64,000 bases of DNA from Eggerthellaceae bacterium UBA3686 (lineage in GTDB: Bacteria; Actinomycetota; Coriobacteriia; Coriobacteriales; Eggerthellaceae). The stretch is from NCBI GenBank assembly GCA_002371495.1, contig DFIX01000003.1, positions 69,292 to 133,291 on the forward strand, read 5' to 3'. This document shows, one piece after another, positions 52,242-59,395 of this stretch; the stretch's first letter is position 1; each line of letters begins with the position of its first letter. The notes beneath the pieces were generated by a model, which saw only the letters and a list, made by a program, of their open reading frames with translations, did not search any database and was not told where the DNA came from. Position numbers and translations under genes: made by a program.

Positions 52242-52973
52242 CTATTCCCACGGAGTCCTAACATACATCTTAACTGGGTAAAATACCTCGGATTTCACGA
52301 AAGATTCTAGGCTTGAGCCTGATAATTCGGCCAAATGCGACGGAGCCGTTACCGCTACGAGCGGCAATCGGGCTGCTTCACAGACCTTTTCGGCATATTC
52401 AAAGCCAAGCCGAATCGCCTCCGAATCTGTCACCGACTTCAGATGCGAATTGTCCACGATTGCAGTGGCTTTAAGGCGCGACGCCTCCTCTATTTCCCGA
52501 AGGTTCTCGACCGCATCCATCGGCTCCTGCACCAAGTTTCGAAACCTGTTCATAACGGCGAGCATCGCGTAGTTGGCATCTTGTATGAACCTCGCATACC
52601 GTCCGACCGCAACTGAACCCGCATCATCACCGCCCACGTCGACGATCACGTAACGCTCGTCGTTCGCAAGTTCGAGCGCCGGGGTAATCTTTCCCGTAAG
52701 GCTGGGCACATCCAAGCTCGAACCAGCTTCCGCGAAAACTGGCGCCACGAGCTCTATCCCATGCTCCTCGAGCGTGCACCTCTGCTCACTCGCCCTGAAG
52801 TAGGGATTCACGATGTCGAGGTCGACGACCGTCACGTGCTTGCCTTCGGCCGCCAGGTTAACGGCAAGGTTGACCGAAAAATTGGTCTTCCCCACCCCGT
52901 AATGCCCGACCACAAGCGTAATCGGCCTCAGCGCCTCCCTGAGCTTCTTCGGAATATTTCTCGCTTCTTGCAT
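52242..52973 (-). CDS. ParA/MinD-like P-loop ATPase linked to the oxidoreductase
   Basis: A 243-aa ATPase. The deviant Walker A is GHYGVGKTNF and the next segment VTVVDLDIVNPYFR resembles ParA/MinD/Mrp proteins. IVDVGGDDAG is the later Asp motif. ATG 52973 follows AGAGAGG. Such ATPases are often next to Kor/Vor genes in anaerobes; a role in Fe-S delivery or assembly is plausible but unproven. It heads the set. Paired-hairpin copy 3 lies 84 nt upstream of its start. Confidence 0.8.
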   Translation of the reverse strand: MQEARNIPKKLREALRPITLVVGHYGVGKTNFSVNLAVNLAAEGKHVTVVDLDIVNPYFRASEQRCTLEEHGIELVAPVFAEAGSSLDVPSLTGKITPALELANDERYVIVDVGGDDAGSVAVGRYARFIQDANYAMLAVMNRFRNLVQEPMDAVENLREIEEASRLKATAIVDNSHLKSVTDSEAIRLGFEYAEKVCEAARLPLVAVTAPSHLAELSGSSLESFVKSEVFYPVKMYVRTPWE

Positions 52974-53056
52974 GCAACCTCTCTTGTTCTTGTACAAGAC
53001 AACGACAGCAAAGATCGTTGCTAGCTTTCATTTATGGACGCACTATCAATCCCGCC

Positions 53057-53330
53057 GCGTTTCCGCATGAGGAGGCGCGCTCCGGCTTGGCTTCGGCTAA
53101 ACCTATATGAATATTCAGGAACAGTGCCTGCAGAATCGCCGGAGTCACGCCTCCTCATGCGGAAACGCTTCGAAAAGCCGAGCAAGAACGCCCAATCGAA
53201 ACCCAACCCTGATAACGAAGGGTTATGCGGCAGGCGGCGTGACTTCGGCGATTCTGCAGGCACTGTTCCTGTATTCCACTTCAGTTTAGCCGAAGCCAAG
53301 CCGAAGCGCGCCGCCTGCCGCATAACCCGG
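53057..53330. repeat. Paired-hairpin element, copy 3
   Basis: Best preserved copy. Hairpin A: left arm 53057-53085, tip 53086-53138 (53 nt), right arm 53139-53168; 21 perfect bp (GCGTTTCCGCATGAGGAGGC) before the conserved G-C/T and bulge. Spacer of 51 nt. Hairpin B: left arm 53220-53248, tip 53249-53300, right arm 53301-53328; 20 perfect bp (GGGTTATGCGGCAGGCGGC). In B the conserved base CTCCGG has become CTTCGG and its partner CCGGAG has become CCGAAG, keeping the pair. Tips A and B are inverted copies. Confidence 0.92.
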
Positions 53331-53346
53331 CGGGACGGTTCCGCAG

Positions 53347-53377
53347 TGTGACAACGGACCGCGTCCCCGTTGTCACA
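53347..53377. terminator. Hairpin downstream of the acyl-CoA ligase
   Basis: TGTGACAACGG (53347-53357) and CCGTTGTCACA (53367-53377), perfect 11-bp arms with a 9-nt loop, 8 nt beyond the ligase stop. No T-run on the minus strand. It belongs with hairpins at 36864 and 39718 by its GTGRCAACG arm. Confidence 0.65.
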
Positions 53378-53384
53378 TTCGTGT

Positions 53385-55160
53385 TTACACGAGACCGTCG
53401 ATGTTCTTCTGCTCGTCGTTTTGACGGATGGCCACGCGGCGGATCTTGCCGTTTACGGTGCGGGGAAGCTCGTCGACGTAGTCGATGATGCGCGGGTACT
53501 TGTACGGCGCAGTCTTCTTCTTCACCCATTTCTGCAGTTCGCGCGTAAGGTCATCACTGGGCTTGAACCCCTCGGCCAAAACCACTGTCGCTTTGACGGC
53601 CTTGCCGCGCACCGGATCGGGAACGCCGGTCACAGCGCACTCGCGCACCGCGTCGTGTTCGAGCATGACGCTTTCGATCTCGAACGGACCGATGCGGTAT
53701 CCGCTTGACTTGATGACGTCGTCGTTACGCCCGACGTACCACAGGTAGCCGTCCTCATCGCGCCAGGCGGTGTCGCCCGTGTGATACCAGCCATCGCACA
53801 CGGCCTCGGCGGTCTTCTCGGGGTTACGGTAGTACTCCATCATCAGACCTGCCGGATAAGGGTCAACCTTTATGCAGATTTCCCCTGTTTGACCCGTATC
53901 ACAGCGCGTCCCGTCATCGCGCAGAATCTGAAGATCATAGAGTGGCATGGGTTTTCCCATAGACCCCGGGCGCGGAACACTGTTGGTGAGGTTGCCGACC
54001 GTAAGGGGCGTTTCGGTCTGGCCGAAGCCCTCGTAAATGGTAAGACCCGTGTGCTCCTTCCAGAACTCGAACAGGTCGGGGTTCAGCGCCTCGCCTGCAG
54101 TCGTCGAGTACTCGAGCGAAGACAGGTCGTACGAATCGAAATCAGCCTGCATCATCAACCGATACATCGTCGGCGGGCAGCACAAGGTGGTAATACGGTA
54201 CTTTTGGATGAGGCTCAGAATCTCGTTCGCGTGGAAGCGGTCGAAGTCATATGTGAAGACGCAGGCTTCCATGAACCACTGTCCGTAGTACTTTCCCCAT
54301 ACGGCCTTGCCCCAGCCGGTGTCGGCTATCGTGAAGTGGATGCCGTCGGGGCGCACGTTATGCCAATGCTTGGCCGTGGGAATGTGAGCGAGCGCATACG
54401 ACGAATTGTGCAGCACCATTTTGGGATTGCCCGATGTGCCAGACGAAAAGTACATGAGCATCGGGTCTGCCGCGAGCGTTTCGCGCCGTTCGAATTGATC
54501 GGATGCAGCCCGAACGCCCGTGTTGAAGTCATCCCAACCGTCGCGTTGCACACTGGCCTTGCAAATTCCCTCGGGACCGGAAAGCGCAGCGCCCATCGGC
54601 TCGTCACCTACGGGAACACCGTTCTCATCTAGTTCAGCAAGCCCTCCGCCCGCACCGTTCACGAGGATGAATTTCTGCACCGTCGGGCAATCGTATGTGT
54701 TCATCGTCGATTCGATGATGCTGGCGATATCGCCTACCGAGGTTGCGATGACCGCCTTGATGGATGCGCCGTTCAGGCGGTACTCCAAATCGTGTTCCTT
54801 CAGCATGAACGTCGCCGGCACCATGACGCAGCCGAGCTTGGCCAATGCGGTCGCAACGAACCAGAACTGGTAATGGCGGCGCAAGATGACCATGACGAAA
54901 TCGCCGCGCCCCAAGCCGAGCGAGGACAGGTAGTTGGCCGTCTTGTCGGACCATTTTTTCATATCGCCGAACGTGAAGACATGCTCTTCGCCTTCGGGAT
55001 TGCACCAGACCATGGCGCGTCTGTCGGGATCGTTGACGCCGATGTCGTCGACGACGTCATACCCGAAGTTGAAGTTCTCGGGATAGTGGACGGCGAAATG
55101 GTTCAGCACGCCGTCGTCGCCGTACGTTTCCTCGACATAGCGCTCGTTTATGTTCCTCAT
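53385..55160 (-). CDS. AMP-forming acyl-CoA ligase
   Basis: A 591-aa ligase that makes acyl-CoA from a carboxylic acid, ATP and CoA. The P-loop reads YFSSGTSGNPKM, then GEALNPDLF, YEGFGQTET and the hinge WYHTGDTAWRDEDGYLWYVGRNDD. The catalytic Lys is in RTVNGKIRR. It resembles medium-chain or acetate-type ligases; the substrate cannot be told from sequence. A XRE-cupin regulator gene lies 111 nt upstream on the same strand, a pairing seen in other anaerobes, and likely controls it. Confidence 0.9.
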   Translation of the reverse strand: MRNINERYVEETYGDDGVLNHFAVHYPENFNFGYDVVDDIGVNDPDRRAMVWCNPEGEEHVFTFGDMKKWSDKTANYLSSLGLGRGDFVMVILRRHYQFWFVATALAKLGCVMVPATFMLKEHDLEYRLNGASIKAVIATSVGDIASIIESTMNTYDCPTVQKFILVNGAGGGLAELDENGVPVGDEPMGAALSGPEGICKASVQRDGWDDFNTGVRAASDQFERRETLAADPMLMYFSSGTSGNPKMVLHNSSYALAHIPTAKHWHNVRPDGIHFTIADTGWGKAVWGKYYGQWFMEACVFTYDFDRFHANEILSLIQKYRITTLCCPPTMYRLMMQADFDSYDLSSLEYSTTAGEALNPDLFEFWKEHTGLTIYEGFGQTETPLTVGNLTNSVPRPGSMGKPMPLYDLQILRDDGTRCDTGQTGEICIKVDPYPAGLMMEYYRNPEKTAEAVCDGWYHTGDTAWRDEDGYLWYVGRNDDVIKSSGYRIGPFEIESVMLEHDAVRECAVTGVPDPVRGKAVKATVVLAEGFKPSDDLTRELQKWVKKKTAPYKYPRIIDYVDELPRTVNGKIRRVAIRQNDEQKNIDGLV

Positions 55161-55208
55161 TTACTTCGTTCCTTCGTTTCTCGTGAAATCCGATGCTGCC
55201 GATAACTA

Positions 55209-55273
55209 AGGGAAACGTTGGCCTTCGCCGCATCTCGTTAGCGAGCTTAGAAGGCTCTCGTCAACGTTTCCCT
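55209..55273. terminator. Three-tier hairpin at the XRE-cupin gene end
   Basis: Outer stem AGGGAAACGTTG (55209-55220) with CAACGTTTCCCT (55262-55273); middle GCCTTC (55221-55226) with GAAGGC (55250-55255); inner CTCG/CGAG (55234-55245). It overlaps the stop of the XRE-cupin gene at 55272 and separates it from the ligase. Without a T-run it may be a processing or attenuation hairpin. Confidence 0.65.
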
Positions 55274-55859
55274 AGATAATCTCGTCAGCGTCGGGTTTCA
55301 TGACGATAGCGAGGAACGTGCACGGCTCACCGCCGATAGCTATCATCCCGTGGCCACGCCCCGAATCGTACATGAGCGTGTCACCAGGCCCCAGCTCCTC
55401 GACATGGGTTTCGTAAGCGAAGCGCATCTGGCCCGAGATAATGAAGTCGAGCTCCATGCCCTTGTGATACGAAAGGTGAATCGGCTTGTCTTGCTCTTCC
55501 TCGAGATACGGCGCGGTGACCACGAACGGCTCGGCAAGTTTGTTCTGCAAGTGCGGCGCCTTGTGAAGGTATTCGAACCCCGCGCGGCGCTTGATTGAAA
55601 GGCCCTCGCCTGCTCGGACGAGCGAATAGCCCTTCAGATGCGGCGTCTCGCCCGTGAGCAGCTCGATGACGTCAACACCGAGCTTTTTGGCACACTTGTA
55701 CAGGAACGTGAACGACAGGTCTTGGTCCCCCGATTCCTGCGCGGCATATTCCGCAACCGACCGACCCGTTGCCTCGGCCATCTCTTGCATGGTGAAGTCG
55801 CAGTCCTCACGAAGCGCCTTGATGCGACCTGCTACCTCTTTTATATTCGGCTCTTCCAT
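55272..55859 (-). CDS. XRE-cupin transcription regulator
   Basis: A 195-aa protein with an N-terminal XRE helix-turn-helix (IKALREDCDFTMQEMAEATGRS) followed by a C-terminal cupin (about 120-190), as in PuuR-like regulators. The cupin end has GHGMIAIGGEPCTFLAIVMKP. It probably senses a small acid or CoA-related ligand and controls the acyl-CoA ligase downstream. The gene's 3' end is in a hairpin. Confidence 0.9.
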   Translation of the reverse strand: MEEPNIKEVAGRIKALREDCDFTMQEMAEATGRSVAEYAAQESGDQDLSFTFLYKCAKKLGVDVIELLTGETPHLKGYSLVRAGEGLSIKRRAGFEYLHKAPHLQNKLAEPFVVTAPYLEEEQDKPIHLSYHKGMELDFIISGQMRFAYETHVEELGPGDTLMYDSGRGHGMIAIGGEPCTFLAIVMKPDADEII

Positions 55860-55896
55860 GTTTACTCCCGTTCTACGATTCGTCTACAACGAAAGT

Positions 55897-55914
55897 GGGC
55901 CCGAATCCGGGCCC
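55897..55914. terminator. GC-rich hairpin upstream of the XRE-cupin gene
   Basis: GGGCCCG, loop AATC, CGGGCCC, 38 nt upstream of the XRE-cupin ATG (55859). On the minus strand it lies between a possible 28-codon leader ORF and the gene. May be a terminator for transcription coming from rsmB, or an attenuator. Confidence 0.55.
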
Positions 55915-55939
55915 GCTCCGATGCTTTGCTTGAATAATG

Positions 55940-56026
55940 CTAACGGCGAACAGTCCCGGATCGAAGCAGGCTCGTAATGCTAATAATTCGCGCAAAACCA
56001 AAATGCATGTTGGCGAAGAATTCCAT
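55940..56026 (-). CDS. Possible 28-codon leader ORF
   Basis: Starts MEFFANMHFGFARI and ends SGTVRR. AAGG lies nine bases upstream. It ends 26 nt before the 55897-55914 hairpin. The place of ORF plus hairpin before a regulator gene is that of translational attenuation, but it could equally be chance. Not recognised in any family. Confidence 0.2.
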   Translation of the reverse strand: MEFFANMHFGFARIISITSLLRSGTVRR

Positions 56027-56127
56027 TTTGTTCGACCTTGCGGTCCCCGCCCCCTCCAATATCGCGGAACATGTTGTTCGCTAGTTTAGTCGTCTTTTGT
56101 TCTTTTGCAAGACCAATTTACACTCTG

Positions 56128-57792
56128 TTAACCGACCCGCTCGAACTTAGCGCAGAAGTGCGCATCGGGCGAACCATCAGTCAGCTGCGCTGTGAAGCAC
56201 GCCTTTCCGTTGACGGGCACGAGTTTGAAGCCTTTGCCTTCTTCGCTCTCGAGGAAGCTCTTCACCACGCCGTTGTTCTCTTCGTACGTTACGGTGCAGG
56301 TCGAATACACGATGTGCCCACCTTCGTTAACGTGGCCCGCGGCCGACTTCAAAAGCGAGAGTTGAACGTTTGCGAGGTCTGTTACCTGTTCGGGCTGCAG
56401 GCGCCAGCGAATCTCGTGATGGCGGCGCAACGTGCCCAAACCCGAGCAAGGCGCATCGATGAAAATCATGTCGAAGGAACGGTCGCCCATGATCGCATCA
56501 AGTCGCGCGGCGTTGCCCGTTACGAAGTCGTTCACGTCCACGCCGTATTGCTTGGCGCGGTCGCGCAGCAGATCGGTCTTGAAGCCGTGAGAGTCCATGC
56601 AGGTAAGGGTCAGCTGCTCGCCGAATTTTGCGTTCGAAAGACTCTGCAGCATGATGGTCTTGGTACCGCGCCCGGCCCCGACTTCGAGCACCGTCGAGGG
56701 CTTCTCGCCCTCTAGAACGCAGCTCGCCACAGATTGCGCCGATGCATCCGATGCAAGGATCTTCCCCTGGCTGAACAGGCGCTGGATGCGCCCATCGGCA
56801 AGCGAACGGGCGTTGGGCACAAGAAAGCACCCTGCGACCTCTATGCCGCCGGATGACCCTGGTTTGAGCTCGCACCCAACTTCGGCGAATAGATCCACAA
56901 TCTCGGCATCGGTCGCTTGCAGGGAGTTGACGTGGATGTAAAGCGGCGCCGGCTTGTTAGAGGCCTGCATGAGCTGGTAGGCCGCCTGCGCTCCAAGATC
57001 ATTCACGAGCTGCTTCGCGAGCCAGACGGGAAATGCGCACATGAGCGCCAACGCTTCGATGTCAGTCTTAGGATCGCCGAACGGGAACTTGTCAGAGCAT
57101 TCGAGGATGCGGTGCAAGACGGCGTTTCCGAGATTGGCGGCGCTCGGCGCAACGGCGCGCACAAGTTCGACTCCCTGGTCGACGGCGGCGTGCGGAGCTT
57201 TCTTCAGGAAGATAATTTCGTAAGTCGAGATCCTGATCGCGTCGCGCACGTCGGGCTTAATGTCGCGTGGGCTCTGTATACAGCGGTTAATGACGTTGTC
57301 AAGCGCGCCAGAGGTGCTCACAACACCGAGCGTCAGCAAGGTCGCGAAAGCGCGGTCCTCGGGCGCGAGCTTCGAGGTGTCGATAGAGGCTTCGATGATC
57401 TGCTGGGCAAAAGCGTTCCGACGGCGTACCTGCTGTGTCGCGTATAGGGCGGCAAGGCGGCCGGGGCTCGCCGAGTTATGCTCGTAGAACTCGCGGAAGT
57501 CACTATGCGAAACCAGCTTGGCAGCAGCATCGTCGCCGGCCTCGAGCTCTGCCAGACGAGCAGCCTTGTTCATTATCTTCTGCTCCGAGAATGATATTGA
57601 CCTGGGTTTGCGATCGGGCTCTTTCTGTCGCGGGTCGAGCTCGCCGCGGTAGACGGGCTTGTCGTCGCTGACCAGATGCTCCATCTTCTTCTGGTCGTAC
57701 GATTTCTTGCTGCGCACTTTTCGCGTGCGGTTGGGCTCCCAGCGCTTCTTGCGCCCATCAACGTTTTCGGGCTTGTGTCCTTGATCCGTCAT
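56128..57792 (-). CDS. rsmB: 16S rRNA (cytosine-967-C5) methyltransferase RsmB
   Basis: Methylates C967 of 16S rRNA. It is 554 aa from ATG 57792 behind GGGGGAT. A basic N-terminal extension of about 110 residues (KKRWEPNRTRKVRSKKSYDQKK) is written here only in part: KKRWEPNRTRK. Then come a NusB-like domain and the methyltransferase domain: SAM site LEVGAGRGTKT, DAPCSGLGTLRRH and STCTV with the catalytic cysteines. Last gene of dnaG-def-fmt-rsmB. It overlaps fmt by 4 nt (ATGA). Confidence 0.93.
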   Translation of the reverse strand: MTDQGHKPENVDGRKKRWEPNRTRKVRSKKSYDQKKMEHLVSDDKPVYRGELDPRQKEPDRKPRSISFSEQKIMNKAARLAELEAGDDAAAKLVSHSDFREFYEHNSASPGRLAALYATQQVRRRNAFAQQIIEASIDTSKLAPEDRAFATLLTLGVVSTSGALDNVINRCIQSPRDIKPDVRDAIRISTYEIIFLKKAPHAAVDQGVELVRAVAPSAANLGNAVLHRILECSDKFPFGDPKTDIEALALMCAFPVWLAKQLVNDLGAQAAYQLMQASNKPAPLYIHVNSLQATDAEIVDLFAEVGCELKPGSSGGIEVAGCFLVPNARSLADGRIQRLFSQGKILASDASAQSVASCVLEGEKPSTVLEVGAGRGTKTIMLQSLSNAKFGEQLTLTCMDSHGFKTDLLRDRAKQYGVDVNDFVTGNAARLDAIMGDRSFDMIFIDAPCSGLGTLRRHHEIRWRLQPEQVTDLANVQLSLLKSAAGHVNEGGHIVYSTCTVTYEENNGVVKSFLESEEGKGFKLVPVNGKACFTAQLTDGSPDAHFCAKFERVG

Positions 57793-58739
57793 GCTATCCC
57801 CCAAGCAAATGTCTTGCCTTTAATTCCCTGCAGCCCCGACGCGAACGCCTTCGCATCCATGGACTTCTTTCCATCTGGTTTTACCTGAAGCACCTCGAGC
57901 GGCAAGTCGGAAGCCATCAGGAAGAGCCTCTTGCCCGAATAAACCGCCTGGCCACTTTTGAGGCCTCGGCACGATTGCAGAGCGACCTCGTCATCGGCCT
58001 GGGCCAGTGAAATGACCGTGAGCGTCTTGCCGGCGATGACTGTGCGGGCGGGATGAGCCGCACTCGACGCCCTTACGCGCGCGGCATTCTGACTTGCAGT
58101 CGCTGTTGGCTCGAGCTTCATCTCGGCTTTCTGAATCTTTTCTGCATACGTCACGCCCTCGGAGGGCTGCTCGCGCCACGACACGCTACCGTCTTCGAGC
58201 TTTGCAATCGAGTCTATGAGCAAAGATGCCCCGGCAGAAGCCAGAAGGCCCTCGAGCTCTTCGAGCGAGTTCTTGTCGACGGGCACGGTTTGCTGAGCGC
58301 AGAATGGCCCCGTGTCCAGGCCCTCTTCCATCTTCATAATCGAAACGCCCGTGGTCTCGTCGCCAGCCAAAATGGCGCGCTGAATTGGCGCCGCCCCGCG
58401 CCAACGCGGCAGCAGGGACGTGTGCACGTTCAAGCAACCGTAGCGCGGCTTTTCGAGTATGGACTTGGGAAGTATCGCACCGTATGCAACTACGCATATG
58501 ACATCCGGAGCAAGCTCGTCGACGATAGCCGCCGCATCGGCGCCCTTCAACGTTTCGGGCGTGCGCACGTCGAGTCCAAGCTCGAGCGCGGCGCTTTTAA
58601 CAGGCGACGCCACGAGGGCCTTTCCGCGCCCTCGCACGGCATCGGGGCGCGTAAAGACACCCACGACGTCGTATGCCTTGGATAACGGCACAAGAACCTT
58701 GGCAGCTAGGTCCGGTGTGCCCATGAACAGTATTCTCAT
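57789..58739 (-). CDS. fmt: Methionyl-tRNA formyltransferase
   Basis: Formylates initiator Met-tRNA. It is 316 aa. FMGTPDLAAKVL at the N-terminus, the formyl-THF site with VHTSLLPRWRGAAPIQRAIL (shortened here: HTSLLPRWRGAAPIQ) and GVSIMKMEEGLDTG are typical. The C-terminal OB fold is complete. It overlaps def by 4 nt (ATGA) at its start and rsmB at its end, so the three are coupled. Confidence 0.96.
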   Translation of the reverse strand: MRILFMGTPDLAAKVLVPLSKAYDVVGVFTRPDAVRGRGKALVASPVKSAALELGLDVRTPETLKGADAAAIVDELAPDVICVVAYGAILPKSILEKPRYGCLNVHTSLLPRWRGAAPIQRAILAGDETTGVSIMKMEEGLDTGPFCAQQTVPVDKNSLEELEGLLASAGASLLIDSIAKLEDGSVSWREQPSEGVTYAEKIQKAEMKLEPTATASQNAARVRASSAAHPARTVIAGKTLTVISLAQADDEVALQSCRGLKSGQAVYSGKRLFLMASDLPLEVLQVKPDGKKSMDAKAFASGLQGIKGKTFAWGIA

Positions 58740-59278
58740 GCGCGTCCCCGATGATCGATCGAAACTTCACCCGGCTTCGCGCCTGCTCGTCGCGCTTCCT
58801 CGTAGGCCTTCAAGGCTCTGATGCGCTCGCGGGGGCTCGCGCTCTCGAACAGTGTCTTGCCGTCGAGATGGTCGATTTCATGCTGCAGGCATCGTCCCAA
58901 AAGGCCGTCGCTCTCGATAACCCATTCCTCGCCCTTTAGGTCGTAGTATTTTACGCGCGCCCACGGCTTGCGCGAAATCACGACTTGGATGCCGGGGCAC
59001 GAAAGGCACCCTTCCTCGGCTTCTTCTGGATCGCCCCACGTATCCAGGATCTCGGGATTGACCATATGCATCGGGTTGCGCTCATCTTCGGGACCGCAAT
59101 CCACCACGATGAGCCTCTTCAAAACCCCGACTTGCGGAGCTGCGATACCCACGCCATCGGTGGCGTACATGGTTCGCTCCATCTGCTTGGCAAGCTTCTT
59201 AAGGCTCTTGTCGCCAATCTGGCACGGTTCAGATACCTGGTTTAGCAGCGGGTCGGGCGATGTAATGATCTTTAGCAT
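58736..59278 (-). CDS. def: Peptide deformylase
   Basis: Removes the formyl group from nascent proteins. It is 180 aa. Motif 1 is GVGIAAPQVG, motif 2 is EGCLSCPG (usual EGCLSVPG; the metal-binding Cys is kept) and motif 3 is HEIDHLDG. The order def-fmt-rsmB matches many bacteria. ATG 59278. Confidence 0.96.
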   Translation of the reverse strand: MLKIITSPDPLLNQVSEPCQIGDKSLKKLAKQMERTMYATDGVGIAAPQVGVLKRLIVVDCGPEDERNPMHMVNPEILDTWGDPEEAEEGCLSCPGIQVVISRKPWARVKYYDLKGEEWVIESDGLLGRCLQHEIDHLDGKTLFESASPRERIRALKAYEEARRAGAKPGEVSIDHRGRA

Positions 59279-59395
59279 GAAACTACCTCTTAAGTTTTCA
59301 AGAAAATGACCTGATAAGTATAGCCGTGCTCACGCACGCGAACGCAGTGCGCACCAAAAGACCACTCGCGCAGAGAGCAGAACGATGTCGGCCAT

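Larger units (their letters stand above)
52974..53384. other. 411-nt intergenic region with paired-hairpin copy 3 and a further hairpin
   Basis: Between the ATPase start and the acyl-CoA ligase stop, both minus strand. The element takes 53057-53330 and a second hairpin 53347-53377. The ATPase promoter would have to lie within 84 nt or inside the element. No gene is supported. Confidence 0.7.

Noticed and set aside
13573..53330. Paired-hairpin element as an insertion sequence or integron attC site
   Set aside because: No transposase, no target-site duplication that I can see, and the conserved part is the loop, whereas attC and IS ends are conserved at the base.
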